A stretch of DNA of 7,476 bases from Actinomycetota bacterium (GCA_005789055.1 SYAA01000291.1:1-7476); one strand, 5' to 3'. Counted from the stretch's first letter, positions 1 to 6,008 are shown. Program-made: numbers and translations. The notes: generated from the letters alone by a model not told the origin.

Positions 1-57
1 ACCGGAGATCAACCCGACGACGGTATGGGTGTTGCGCACGTCAACGGCCAACAGCAT
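1..57 (-). CDS. coaX: Type III pantothenate kinase CoaX, N-terminal fragment (runs off the window)
   Basis: This is the first 19 codons of an ORF read from ATG at 57 down to 1: MLLAVDVRNTHTVVGLISG. The pattern of a short hydrophobic strand, Asp6, then RNTHTVVG fits the first phosphate-binding motif (DxGNTxxxxG-like) of the ASKHA-fold type III pantothenate kinases. It is nearly the same as the start of M. tuberculosis CoaX (Rv3600c) as I remember it. Family role: ATP-dependent phosphorylation of pantothenate, the first committed step from vitamin B5 to CoA, in the cytoplasm. The rest of the protein is outside the window, so its integrity cannot be judged. It starts only 31 bp after the panC stop; in M. 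tuberculosis the panD gene occupies this interval. I see no strong Shine-Dalgarno sequence, so translation may be coupled to the short upstream ORF, whose TAG ends 2 bp before this ATG. Confidence 0.85.
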   Translation of the reverse strand, partial: MLLAVDVRNTHTVVGLISG

Positions 58-59
58 GG

Positions 60-89
60 CTACCGCACCATCAATGGTGAGCGGAACAT
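60..89 (-). pseudogene. panD: Probable panD deletion remnant: 9-codon [12 protein letters not shown] between panC and coaX
   Basis: The ATG (89..87) overlaps the panC stop as TGATG, which is the arrangement expected for a translationally coupled panD. The first residues, MFR, fit the usual actinobacterial PanD start (M-[LF]-R-T-M...), after which the frame runs SPLMVR and stops at TAG (62..60), 2 bp before the coaX ATG. Intact PanD is about 135–140 residues and contains the Gly-Ser self-cleavage site that makes the pyruvoyl cofactor; none of that is present. The simplest reading is an internal deletion joining the first codons of panD to its last few codons. The match is very short, so the remnant identity is inference. 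What the sequence shows directly is that no full-length panD lies here. Confidence 0.5.
66..79. repeat. Short inverted repeat in the panC–coaX junction
   Basis: CACCAT and ATGGTG are 6-bp complementary arms separated by 2 bp, lying inside the 9-codon ORF where panD should be. It could be a small hairpin or a deletion-prone junction. It is short enough to be chance, and no T-tract follows that would make it an intrinsic terminator. Confidence 0.3.
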
Positions 90-1021
90 CAGTTCCTCCA
101 GGTGATCTCGTGTTCGTCGACCCCGCCGGTATCGGGTGCGAACTCTCCGCCGGGTAAATCGATTTCGATGTTGTCGAGTAACCGCGTGCCGCCGAGGTGG
201 GCCGCGATGAGCAGCCGTGCCGACCCGAATCGCGGCGCGGGCTCCAGGGCAGGTCCTCTCAACTCTAGGTATTCGGTGCGGATCGCCGGCACCTCGTCGA
301 GCACCGCTCGGGCGGCATCCAAAACCGCCGCGGGGCCTCCGGAGGCCGCGTACCTGCCGGCCAGCAGGCATGAGGACAGCGCAACAGCCAACTCCCGCTG
401 TTCGGAATCAAGGAATCTGTTACGCGAGGACATCGCCAGGCCATCGGATTCCCGCACGGTCGGCACTCCGACGATGCGCACATCGATGCTGAGATCAGAG
501 ACCATCTGCCGGATCAGCACGAGTTGCTGGTAATCCTTCTCACCGAAGAAGGCGCGGTCCGGCCGGACGATCTGGAGCAACTTCAGAACAACGGTCAGCA
601 TTCCGGCGAAATGCGTTGGACGCGAACCGCCTTCCAGATCGGCACCCAGCGGACCGGGGTGCACCATGGTTCGCGGACCGTCGGGATACATCGAGGACGC
701 GGTCGGTGTGAAGGCGATCTCCACACCCTCATCACTGAGCAATTCCAAATCGGAATCCAGTGTTCGCGGATAGGCATCGAGGTCCTCCCCCGCACCAAAT
801 TGCAACGGGTTCACGAAGATCGACACCACCACGACCGCACCGGGCACTCGAGTTGCCGCCCGGATCAGCGCGCGATGGCCCTCGTGCAGGGCCCCCATGG
901 TGGGCACCAGCATCACCCGACGGCCGGTGTGGCGCAGCGCTCGGGAGACCTCCGCCACGGTGCGCGGCGTCGGATAGGTGTTCAATTCGCCGGCACTGAA
1001 CTGTGCGGCCCTGGTGCTCAT
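89..1021 (-). CDS. panC: Pantothenate synthetase (pantoate–beta-alanine ligase)
   Basis: The 310-residue protein is the usual length for the family (M. tuberculosis PanC is 309). It joins pantoate and beta-alanine using ATP, through a pantoyl-adenylate intermediate, to give pantothenate in the cytosol. Motifs visible: [10 protein letters not shown] at 40–49 (the HxGH nucleotidyltransferase signature, with His46 and His49), NPLQFG at 71–76 (pantoate pocket), FAGMLTVV at 138–145, FGEKDYQQL at 159–167 (Lys162, Asp163, Gln166) and AMSSRN at 196–201 (KMSKS-like flexible loop). All key positions are present, so the enzyme should be active. The ATG shares a 4-bp ATGA overlap with the stop of the upstream Rossmann/DUF2520 gene, which supports this start and translational coupling. 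Its stop overlaps the ATG of the short panD-like remnant. Oddity: the enzyme making its second substrate, aspartate decarboxylase, is missing from its usual place directly downstream. Confidence 0.96.
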   Translation of the reverse strand: MSTRAAQFSAGELNTYPTPRTVAEVSRALRHTGRRVMLVPTMGALHEGHRALIRAATRVPGAVVVVSIFVNPLQFGAGEDLDAYPRTLDSDLELLSDEGVEIAFTPTASSMYPDGPRTMVHPGPLGADLEGGSRPTHFAGMLTVVLKLLQIVRPDRAFFGEKDYQQLVLIRQMVSDLSIDVRIVGVPTVRESDGLAMSSRNRFLDSEQRELAVALSSCLLAGRYAASGGPAAVLDAARAVLDEVPAIRTEYLELRGPALEPAPRFGSARLLIAAHLGGTRLLDNIEIDLPGGEFAPDTGGVDEHEITWRN

Positions 1022-1956
1022 CGGCTCGGTCCCGCCGGATGAGACCAGTCGGTCAACACGTCAATGACCTCCTCTGCCGCGTGGGCTCGCTGGGCGGTTC
1101 GCAGCGAATCGGCGCAATACGCCTGCGCCAGTTCGGAATCGACGTTCTCCAGGGCGGCCAGATGTGCGGCCACCGCAGCGGCGTCCCCTCGCGCGACGGG
1201 TCCGGTCAGAGCCGCCTGACCTCGCCTCAGAGTGTTCTCCAGAGCGGCCCGCGCGAGCGGCCCGACGATGCGTTCGGCGAGCCCACCCGGTGCATCGTCG
1301 GCGGATTGCTGCCCGAGCAGGCCCGGTCCGGACAACGCGGCGCGTAATGCGGTCACCGAATCTGCGATCAGCGTGACGACGTGGTTGCTGCCATGGGCCA
1401 GCGCAGCATGGTAGAGCGTTCGCGCCTCCTCGCGAACGGCAAACGGTTCGCCGCCGATCTCAAGCACCAGAGATTGGGCGATGGCGTAGCCGATCTCGTC
1501 GGCGGCGGTGATCCCGAAGCATGTCTCGCTCAGTCGGGCCACGTCCTCGTCGGCGCCGGTGAACGTCATCGCCGGGTGGATGGCCAGTGGAACGCAGCCC
1601 TGGGCGGCAAGTGGGGCCAGTAGCGCGACTCCGTTGGCTCCCGAGGTGTGGGCCACGATCGTGCCGCGGCGAACCGCGCCGGTCGCCGCAAGCCCGGCGA
1701 CCAGTCCCGGCAGTTCGGAATCGGGCACCGTCAGGAGCAAGAGTTCGGCCCGGTCGGCGACGTCGGGAACCGCCAAGAGTGGGGTGTCGGGTAGTCGGCG
1801 CTCAGCGAGGCGCCGAGACGAATCCGAGATGGCACTGCAGGCCACCACCACATGATCGACCCGTTCCAGTGCGACACCGAGGGCGGTCCCGACCCGCCCT
1901 GCCGAGATGACACCGACCTTCAATCGAGCCGGTCGCAAGCCGTTGGGGGCACCCAT
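1018..1956 (-). CDS. Rossmann-like / DUF2520 putative oxidoreductase (Rv3603c family)
   Basis: The 312-residue protein begins with a Rossmann nucleotide-binding segment ([15 protein letters not shown], residues 13–27, a GxxGxxG variant) of the NAD(P)-dependent 6-phosphogluconate-dehydrogenase-like superfamily. Further landmarks are LLLLTVPDS (72–80), HTSG (103–106) and HPAMTFTG (127–134). The C-terminal half, about 140–300, is helical and Ala/Leu-rich, matching DUF2520. It resembles M. tuberculosis Rv3603c throughout. The substrate is unknown. Its fixed place next to panC suggests pantothenate metabolism; a ketopantoate-reductase-like step is tempting because a KPR would supply pantoate, but the sequence does not prove this. 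The start at 1956 is favoured by GAGG at 1968..1965 with 8-bp spacing and by the absence of an in-frame ATG or GTG for at least 80 bp upstream. It heads a compact panC–coaX group and overlaps panC by 4 bp. Confidence 0.88.
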   Translation of the reverse strand: MGAPNGLRPARLKVGVISAGRVGTALGVALERVDHVVVACSAISDSSRRLAERRLPDTPLLAVPDVADRAELLLLTVPDSELPGLVAGLAATGAVRRGTIVAHTSGANGVALLAPLAAQGCVPLAIHPAMTFTGADEDVARLSETCFGITAADEIGYAIAQSLVLEIGGEPFAVREEARTLYHAALAHGSNHVVTLIADSVTALRAALSGPGLLGQQSADDAPGGLAERIVGPLARAALENTLRRGQAALTGPVARGDAAAVAAHLAALENVDSELAQAYCADSLRTAQRAHAAEEVIDVLTDWSHPAGPSR

Positions 1957-2026
1957 CTGGACGACCTCGCTGACATCGAAGAAACGTTCCGGGTCCCGAC
2001 CCTGCGGATCCCGGACGGTCTGACCG

Positions 2027-2032
2027 ATCCTA
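2027..2032 (-). promoter_or_regulatory. Candidate -10 element (TAGGAT) for the Rossmann/panC/coaX group
   Basis: TAGGAT fits the mycobacterial SigA-type -10 consensus TANNNT. It lies in the 89-bp gap between the proline-rich membrane protein and the Rossmann/DUF2520 gene, about 70 bp before that start codon. No convincing -35 hexamer is visible, which is common in mycobacteria. A six-base match alone is weak. It is supported by position, as this is the largest gap in the window, and by the palindrome abutting it. Confidence 0.35.
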
Positions 2033-2043
2033 GCGCCGGCGCT
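2032..2043. repeat. 12-bp perfect palindrome AGCGCCGGCGCT next to the candidate -10
   Basis: The sequence is its own reverse complement over 12 bases and directly abuts the upstream edge of the TAGGAT element, 3 bp past the stop codon of the preceding gene. A dimeric regulator could bind such a site. In GC-rich DNA, palindromes made of G and C also arise easily by chance. The same gap holds a second small inverted repeat at 1991–2002 (GGGTC/GACCC arms). Confidence 0.3.
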
Positions 2044-2045
2044 CC

Positions 2046-3038
2046 TCAGTCCTCGCGGCGACGGCGACCGCCGCCACCGGCCGGAGGGTCGACCTGCAGC
2101 CGCGACATCAGATCAGCGACCGAATGGCCGCCGGTGTGCTGGCCCGCGGGTTCTGTAGCAACGGACTCTGTAACGACGGGCTCTGGGGCAACGGGCTCTG
2201 GGGCAACCCGTTCGCCAGGCCGCGCGACCCCGGCGTCACCGGCCGACCAATGTCGACCACGACGCACCTCGGGCGGTCGCCACGGGGCCTCCGGCTGCGG
2301 ATCGGGCGCTATGGCGTCGATGGGCTGCCGGTGCGAACCGCGGTATTCCGGCGGCGGAGGCGGTGGCATCGGAGGCGGAGGCGGAGGCGGAGGCGGCGGG
2401 GGCGGCGGGGGCTGCATCACGGGGGGCGGAGTCAACGGTTCCTCGGGCACATCGATGATCGGGCTCTCGAACACGGCCGTGGCGGTCTCCTCGGCAAAAG
2501 CGTCCTCTTCGGGAGCCCCCGGCGTGATCCGACTGCTCTCCACTCGTTCCGGAGGAGCCGGCACCGAAATGACGGTGCGCTCGGCCTCCAGCGCCGGCCG
2601 CTGCCCCAAATCGGTGCCGAGCATGACCTCAAGGTTGGACCGCAACGACGCCAGTTCAGCGCGCAGGGCGATCATCTCGTCGGCCGCCTGGGCGCGCTGT
2701 TCACCGGCCAACTGGCGGCGTAGGTGCGCCTCCACCGCAAGCTCGTACTCCCGTCGTGCGGCGACCTCACGGTTGAGTTGCAGGTCGTAGACGAACTTCA
2801 TGTCTCGCGCGCGCGCCTGATCGAGTTCACTCTGCCGGCGGTAGGTCACCGACGCGAAGGCCGCCATTACCGCGGCCCACAGCGACAGAATCACCGCCAG
2901 GCGCAGCAGGTCCACTCGGCTGGTGAATACCAGCGTTGAACTTGCGAGGATCGCTAATATCAGCAGCGCCGTCACGAGCAGCCAACCAGGCCTGCGGCCG
3001 CTGCGCCTACTTCTCCCGCCGCGGTTCTGAGCGGTCAT
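2046..3038 (-). CDS. Proline-rich two-TM membrane protein with coiled coil (Rv3604c family, probably DUF6779)
   Basis: The 330-residue protein has an Arg-rich cytosolic N-terminus (7–17) and two hydrophobic helices (about 19–38 and 46–66) joined by a tight turn (TSRVD). Next comes a charged, likely coiled-coil segment (about 68–140), an acidic linker, and a low-complexity tail. The tail contains a poly-proline run (14 Pro, Met, 6 Pro; 210–230), four pentapeptides of type V-[AV]-[PT]-E-[PS] (278–297), the helix-like motif HSVADLMSRLQ (305–315) and a final RRRRED. This organisation matches M. tuberculosis Rv3604c, of unknown function. By the positive-inside rule, both ends should be cytoplasmic. 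The layout suggests a membrane-anchored scaffold offering proline ligands and a short C-terminal docking helix, but this is inference. The ATG at 3038 is preceded at leaderless distance by a -10 element, with no Shine-Dalgarno sequence. Confidence 0.85.
   Translation of the reverse strand: MTAQNRGGRSRRSGRRPGWLLVTALLILAILASSTLVFTSRVDLLRLAVILSLWAAVMAAFASVTYRRQSELDQARARDMKFVYDLQLNREVAARREYELAVEAHLRRQLAGEQRAQAADEMIALRAELASLRSNLEVMLGTDLGQRPALEAERTVISVPAPPERVESSRITPGAPEEDAFAEETATAVFESPIIDVPEEPLTPPPVMQPPPPPPPPPPPPPPMPPPPPPEYRGSHRQPIDAIAPDPQPEAPWRPPEVRRGRHWSAGDAGVARPGERVAPEPVAPEPVVTESVATEPAGQHTGGHSVADLMSRLQVDPPAGGGGRRRRED
2148..2207 (-). repeat. Four 15-bp tandem units coding V-[AV]-[PT]-E-[PS] pentapeptides
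   Basis: Four in-frame 15-bp units encode VAPEP, VAPEP, VVTES and VATEP (residues 278–297 of the proline-rich membrane protein). The two VAPEP units are nearly identical in DNA, which suggests recent unit duplication. The multiple-of-three length keeps the frame, so copy number can vary without breaking the gene. Confidence 0.75.
2349..2411 (-). repeat. Poly-proline coding microsatellite (GGAGGC/GGCGG units on the plus strand)
   Basis: Twenty of 21 consecutive codons specify proline, interrupted by one Met. The plus strand shows four exact GGAGGC hexamers (2371–2394) followed by GGCGG-type units, a slippage-prone tract. Homopolymeric proline of this length would form a rigid PPII rod, should stall ribosomes without EF-P, and often binds SH3/WW-like or profilin-like partners in other systems. 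In bacteria it may simply be a spacer. Confidence 0.8.
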
Positions 3039-3044
3039 GGCCAG

Positions 3045-3050
3045 ACTGTA
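3045..3050 (-). promoter_or_regulatory. Candidate leaderless promoter -10 (TACAGT) for the proline-rich membrane protein
   Basis: TACAGT fits the TANNNT -10 consensus and is followed by exactly six bases (CTGGCC) before the ATG at 3038, so transcription would begin at or next to the A of the start codon. No Shine-Dalgarno sequence is present between, consistent with the leaderless mRNAs common in mycobacteria. No clear -35 at 16–18 bp spacing. The preceding gene ends 69 bp upstream, leaving room for an independent promoter. Confidence 0.5.
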
Positions 3051-3072
3051 CCGCGTCGAAAGTGCGTGCCCG

Positions 3073-3108
3073 GTGCGACAAGCTGCGGCGATTCGCGCCC
3101 AGTCGCAC
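3073..3108 (-). terminator. Possible hairpin / terminator after the DUF3180 gene
   Basis: GTGCGAC and GTCGCAC are 7-bp complementary arms separated by 22 bases, with a smaller GCGA/TCGC pairing inside. The hairpin begins at the TAG stop of the DUF3180 gene and precedes the candidate promoter of the next gene. There is no U-tract, so at best it is a tail-less mycobacterial-type terminator or an RNA-stabilising hairpin. Confidence 0.3.
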
Positions 3109-3584
3109 TACCCACCGACCGCTTCGTCGGCAGCATGCGGCTCGCCGGGCGACTTGCAGCAGTGTTGCAGCCACATCGCGGCCACCACGAGCGCAAACGC
3201 ACTGATCGCCGCGACGAACACCCCGGGTGTATCGGCGGTGGCCACGCGTAACTCTGATCGCCGGGGCAACAGGTAGGCCGCAACGCCCAGCCACCACCCG
3301 AACGTCACCGCGCCCACCCACGCGGAGGCCTTGGCGATCGCGACGGTCCGGGCCACGGCAAGGGGATGTAGCCGCCCCGCACCCACGCCGACCCGGCCAT
3401 CACGAATCCGGCTGCGCACCGTTGCCGCCCACACCGCCTCGCCGATGGCGACGGCAAGCAGCGACAGACCGGTCCACAGCGTGACGGCCGGGAAGAACCG
3501 GTACACGCCGTGGATCACCAGATAACCGACAACGGCGGCGGCAACCGCGGCGGCGGCAAGGTCGCGCTTGCGTGTCGGCCCCAT
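3108..3584 (-). CDS. DUF3180 integral membrane protein (Rv3605c family)
   Basis: The 158-residue protein has four predicted transmembrane helices (about 10–28, 34–56, 84–105 and 120–139). Between helices 2 and 3 is a basic loop with RLHPLAVARTVAIAKASA (71–88), the most characteristic stretch of the DUF3180 family and similar to M. tuberculosis Rv3605c. No catalytic motif is recognised and the function is unknown. Membership of the folate gene run in actinobacteria hints at a linked role, possibly transport or membrane organisation, without direct evidence. The tail ends with the paired cysteines of LQHCCKSP (139–146), next to the last helix. The ATG at 3584 has no good Shine-Dalgarno sequence; instead, a 14-codon reading frame upstream ends in TAATG overlapping this start, pointing to past or present translational coupling. 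Confidence 0.85.
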   Translation of the reverse strand: MGPTRKRDLAAAAVAAAVVGYLVIHGVYRFFPAVTLWTGLSLLAVAIGEAVWAATVRSRIRDGRVGVGAGRLHPLAVARTVAIAKASAWVGAVTFGWWLGVAAYLLPRRSELRVATADTPGVFVAAISAFALVVAAMWLQHCCKSPGEPHAADEAVGG

Positions 3585-3625
3585 TAGATTTCGAAATCCC
3601 GCGGCAACGTCAGCCTCAACCCCAT
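3584..3625 (-). other. 13-residue mini-ORF (MGLRLTLPRDFEI), probably the displaced end of folK
   Basis: An ATG inside the 17-bp tandem repeat (3625) opens a frame of 13 residues whose TAA overlaps the next gene's ATG as TAATG. Its residues LRLTLPRDFEI continue naturally from FolK's STDLRLT if two repeat units are taken out, so it is best read as the old FolK C-terminus stranded by the repeat expansion. It might still be translated by re-initiation after the folK stop and so couple the downstream gene. Whether it is expressed cannot be told from sequence. Confidence 0.45.
3587..3598. repeat. 12-bp perfect palindrome GATTTCGAAATC just upstream of the DUF3180 start
   Basis: The site is its own reverse complement over 12 bases and lies 2 bp upstream of the ATG at 3584. 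It is AT-rich in strongly GC-rich surroundings. It could be an operator occluding the start or a small RNA structure. If this stretch is the former folK end (codons for DFEI), coding origin is an adequate explanation. Confidence 0.3.
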
Positions 3626-3658
3626 GTCTGCCTCAACCCCATGTCAGCCTCAAATCAG
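3609..3658 (-). repeat. 17-bp tandem repeat across the folK stop codon
   Basis: Minus-strand unit TTGAGGCTGACATGGGG. Two full units lie at 3626–3642 (one mismatch, CTG to CAG) and 3609–3625, and a near-complete third copy occupies 3643–3658. In transcription order, the copies begin within folK codon 175 and continue past its stop. Because 17 is not a multiple of three, unit gain or loss shifts frame. The present copy number ends FolK at ...LTWG (TGA). Confidence 0.8.
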
Positions 3659-4175
3659 TCGACCGGACGCCGTCCCGCTCAGCCGGGTCGAGGCGCTCCA
3701 ATAACTCGCGTAACGGCCGGCGCTGACCCGCCACGGTCAGTTCGGCGGTCGGGTCGACCGCCAGCCACGGCAGCAACACGAAAGCCCGCTCGTGGGCTCG
3801 CGGATGCGGCAGCGTCAGTTCGGCGTCGGCGCTGACCACTTCCTTGCCGAGCACCTGATCATCTGGACCGCTTGCGCCGAAGCAGCAGATGAGGTCCACA
3901 TCGAGGGTTCGCGGCCCCCATCGCTGGGTGCGCACCCGTTCGTTGTCCAGTTCCAGGGCCTGGGCGCGCCGCAGCCAACCCTGCGCGTCGATTCCGGCGT
4001 CATCGGCGAGCACGATGGCATTGAGAAAGGGCTCCTGCGACACTCCGCCCCACGGGTCTGTCTCGTAGACCGGCGACACTGCGCTGACCGTCTTGCCCAG
4101 CCCGTCGACCGCAGCCTGCAGTCGGGCCAATCGATCACCGAGGTTGGAACCGATGGACAGCACGACGCGACTCAC
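3633..4175 (-). CDS. folK: 6-hydroxymethyl-7,8-dihydropterin pyrophosphokinase (HPPK)
   Basis: The 180-residue cytosolic enzyme transfers pyrophosphate from ATP to 6-hydroxymethyl-dihydropterin, giving the substrate for FolP. Signature motifs are complete: SIGSNLGDR (7–15), YETDPWG (37–43), QEPFLNA (47–53, pterin pocket), [11 protein letters not shown] (85–95, PROSITE HPPK; Asp92 and Asp94 hold the two Mg ions) and [16 protein letters not shown] (122–137). The start is GTG, in a 4-bp GTGA overlap with the folB stop. The core fold ends near residue 165. The last residues, DLRLTWG, lie in a 17-bp tandem repeat; without two of its units the protein would be 185 residues, ending LPRDFEI with a TAATG overlap to the next gene. 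The tail change lies beyond the catalytic motifs, so activity is probably kept. Confidence 0.94.
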   Translation of the reverse strand: MSRVVLSIGSNLGDRLARLQAAVDGLGKTVSAVSPVYETDPWGGVSQEPFLNAIVLADDAGIDAQGWLRRAQALELDNERVRTQRWGPRTLDVDLICCFGASGPDDQVLGKEVVSADAELTLPHPRAHERAFVLLPWLAVDPTAELTVAGQRRPLRELLERLDPAERDGVRSTDLRLTWG

Positions 4176-4573
4176 GTCGCGCCTCCGGCGGGACCGGGCT
4201 GGGCGCGGCCACCGCGGCGGGAGCGGCGGGCGACCACGGCAACATCGGCGAACGTCAACGGGATCGGCGCCTGAGGTTTGTGCACGACCACCTCGACGGC
4301 ATGCACCCGATCATCGGCCATCACGTCATCGGCGATTTCGGCGGCGACGGTCTCGATGAGGTCGCGGGCCGGACCGCTGACGATGTCGGCGGCGCGCTGG
4401 GCCAGCACTCCGTAGTCGAACGTGTCGCGCAGGTCGTCGCTGGCGGCCGCCCCGGACAGGTCCATCCAGACGGTGACGTCGACGACGAAGTCCTGGCCGT
4501 CTCGACGTTCGTAATCGAATACCCCGTGATTGCCACGGACCGCCAAGCCGCGTAATTCAATGCGGTCAGTCAT
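4172..4573 (-). CDS. folB: Dihydroneopterin aldolase
   Basis: The 133-residue protein matches M. tuberculosis FolB (Rv3607c) along almost its whole length. It cleaves 7,8-dihydroneopterin to 6-hydroxymethyl-dihydropterin and glycolaldehyde, supplying FolK; the family works as an octamer in the cytosol. Visible landmarks are the N-terminal strand [18 protein letters not shown] (5–22, with Glu22 at the usual substrate-side position), Tyr54 in TFDYGVLA, the LIETV stretch with Glu74 (pterin anchor) and Lys99 in VHKPQAPIP (catalytic lysine). The C-terminus ([18 protein letters not shown]) is a flexible basic/glycine tail. It overlaps the folP end by 8 bp and the folK GTG start by 4 bp, so the three are likely translated from one coupled mRNA. 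Confidence 0.94.
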   Translation of the reverse strand: MTDRIELRGLAVRGNHGVFDYERRDGQDFVVDVTVWMDLSGAAASDDLRDTFDYGVLAQRAADIVSGPARDLIETVAAEIADDVMADDRVHAVEVVVHKPQAPIPLTFADVAVVARRSRRGGRAQPGPAGGAT

Positions 4574-5405
4574 CGCTTCCCTCCGTGTCGTGCTGCCAGG
4601 CTCCGATCACCTTGAGTGCGTCGACGCTGGCGCGTACGTCGTGGACGCGAACTCCCCACGCTCCGTGCATCCCGGCCAGCGCGGAGACGACAGCGGTGGC
4701 GGTCTCGCGGCCGCCCGGCGGTCGCGGTGTGCCGTCAGCGCCGGCGAGCAGGGCGCCGAGGAAACGCTTGCGTGACGCTCCGACGAGTACCGGGATGCCG
4801 GTAGCGGCCAATTCGGGCAGAGCGCGCAGAAGAGCCCAATTATGTTGCGCAGTCTTGGCGAAACCGAGACCCGGATCGATGATCAGCTTGCTGCGCTCGA
4901 CGCCCGCGGCCTCTGCGGCCTCGACGCTGGCGAGCAGTTCGGCACGGACCTGGGCCACGACGTCACGATAGTGCGGCACCTCGTGCGGTTGCTCAGCCTG
5001 GACCGAACGCCAGTGCATCAGGATCCAGGTGACGTCAGCGTCGGCGACCAGTGCCGCCATGTCCGGGTCGGCGCGGCCGCCACTGACGTCGTTGACGATA
5101 CTGGCTCCGCTTTCCAACGCGGCGCGCGCCACAGCGGCATGCATGGTGTCGATACTCACGGTGACGCCGGCGGCGGCAAGCTCTTTCACGACGGGAATGA
5201 CCCTGGCGGTCTCGACATCGGGATCGATGCGGGTCGCACCGGGCCGCGTGGACTCGCCGCCCACGTCGATGATCGCGGCCCCTTCGGCGACTAGGGCGAG
5301 CCCGTGCTCAATGGCGCGGGTGGGGTTCAGAAACAGTCCCCCGTCGGAGAAGGAATCATCGGTGACGTTGATGACCCCCATCACCTGTACGCGGAGCGAC
5401 CTCAC
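4566..5405 (-). CDS. folP: Dihydropteroate synthase (sulfonamide target)
   Basis: The 279-residue TIM-barrel enzyme condenses 6-hydroxymethyl-dihydropterin pyrophosphate with p-aminobenzoate to dihydropteroate. All pterin and pABA site motifs are visible: [11 protein letters not shown] (13–23; Asn13, Asp21), ESTRPGA (51–57), SIDT (84–87; Asp86), NDVSGG (105–110; Asn105), DPGLGFAK (177–184; Asp177), GASRKRFLG (209–217; Ser211, Lys213, sulfa-binding loop) and VRVHDV (252–257; Arg253, His255). These positions agree with M. tuberculosis FolP1 numbering, so this is the functional FolP1 type rather than the divergent FolP2 paralogue. No typical sulfonamide-resistance insertion is seen in the pABA loops. 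The start is GTG, inside a GTGA overlap with folE; the usual mycobacterial start is in the same region. It overlaps folB by 8 bp. Confidence 0.96.
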   Translation of the reverse strand: MRSLRVQVMGVINVTDDSFSDGGLFLNPTRAIEHGLALVAEGAAIIDVGGESTRPGATRIDPDVETARVIPVVKELAAAGVTVSIDTMHAAVARAALESGASIVNDVSGGRADPDMAALVADADVTWILMHWRSVQAEQPHEVPHYRDVVAQVRAELLASVEAAEAAGVERSKLIIDPGLGFAKTAQHNWALLRALPELAATGIPVLVGASRKRFLGALLAGADGTPRPPGGRETATAVVSALAGMHGAWGVRVHDVRASVDALKVIGAWQHDTEGSDD

Positions 5406-6004
5406 TTGCGGAGAATCAGGCCCAGCGCCTCGGATCGCGATGCGTCATCGGTCTTGAACTGTCCGCGCACCGCCGACGTCACGGTGACTGAACCCGCTTT
5501 TCGCACACCCCGCATCGCCATGCACAGATGCTCGGCTTCAATCACCACGATGACCCCGCGCGGCTTGAGTTTGCGGACCACGGCGTCGGCGATCTGGCCT
5601 GTCAAACGCTCCTGCACCTGGGGACGTTTGGCATACAGGTCGACCACGCGGGCCAGTTTCGACAGCCCGGTCACCCGTCCGTCTTTGCCCGGGATGTAAC
5701 CGACGTGGGCCATTCCGTGAAAGGCCACCAGGTGATGCTCGCACGTCGAGTACATCGGGATTTTGGTGACCAGTATCAGTTCGTCGTGTTCCTCGTCGAA
5801 CGCGGTCTCCAAAACCGTATCCGGGTCGGTGTACAACCCGGCGAACATCTCTCGATAGGCACGTGCGACCCGCGCCGGGGTGTCGACCAAGCCTTGGCGA
5901 TCCGGATTCTCTCCGACGGCCAGCAGTAGTTCGCGAACCGCCGCTTCGGCGCGGTCCTGATCGAACTCAGAGATGTCGAGCGAGACCGAGTCGCGCTTCG
6001 GCAT
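5402..6004 (-). CDS. folE: GTP cyclohydrolase I (type IA, zinc)
   Basis: The 200-residue enzyme converts GTP to 7,8-dihydroneopterin triphosphate, the entry step of folate synthesis; the family forms a homodecamer in the cytosol. Zinc and catalytic residues are present: Cys88, His90 and His91 in MYSTCEHH (84–91; Cys88 and His91 bind zinc, His90 is catalytic), the [13 protein letters not shown] strand (94–106), [22 protein letters not shown] (114–135) and EAEHLCM (156–162; His159 catalytic, Cys161 third zinc ligand), then MRGVRK and TSAVRG. The last 30 residues match M. tuberculosis FolE almost exactly, while the first ~14 are variable, as usual. The ATG at 6004 has a GGAG 5 bp upstream. The stop overlaps the folP GTG by 4 bp. 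Confidence 0.96.
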   Translation of the reverse strand: MPKRDSVSLDISEFDQDRAEAAVRELLLAVGENPDRQGLVDTPARVARAYREMFAGLYTDPDTVLETAFDEEHDELILVTKIPMYSTCEHHLVAFHGMAHVGYIPGKDGRVTGLSKLARVVDLYAKRPQVQERLTGQIADAVVRKLKPRGVIVVIEAEHLCMAMRGVRKAGSVTVTSAVRGQFKTDDASRSEALGLILRK

Positions 6005-6008
6005 GGGT

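Noticed and set aside
60..371. 103-codon minus-strand open frame ending in MFRSPLMVR
   Set aside because: Upstream of 89 it is an Arg-rich out-of-frame shadow of panC. Only the last nine codons, after the panC stop, are of interest as a panD remnant.
1852..2790. Plus-strand open frame of 312 codons with a poly-glycine stretch
   Set aside because: The glycine run is just the complement of the poly-proline tract; the frame is antisense to the Rv3604c-type gene and spans the intergenic gap without any recognisable domain.
3007..3321. Minus-strand 104-codon frame crossing the gap between the two membrane proteins
   Set aside because: Arg/Cys-rich shadow overlapping the DUF3180 frame; no start signal and no similarity to known proteins.
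3609..3658. Possible CRISPR-like or attachment-site repeat
   Set aside because: Units are directly adjacent with no spacers, and no integrase or mobile gene is nearby; it is a simple tandem repeat.
4566..5405. Possibility that folP is an acquired sul-type resistance gene or the FolP2 paralogue
   Set aside because: All canonical FolP1 residues are present at FolP1 positions, it is embedded in the native folate operon, and no integron or insertion sequence surrounds it.
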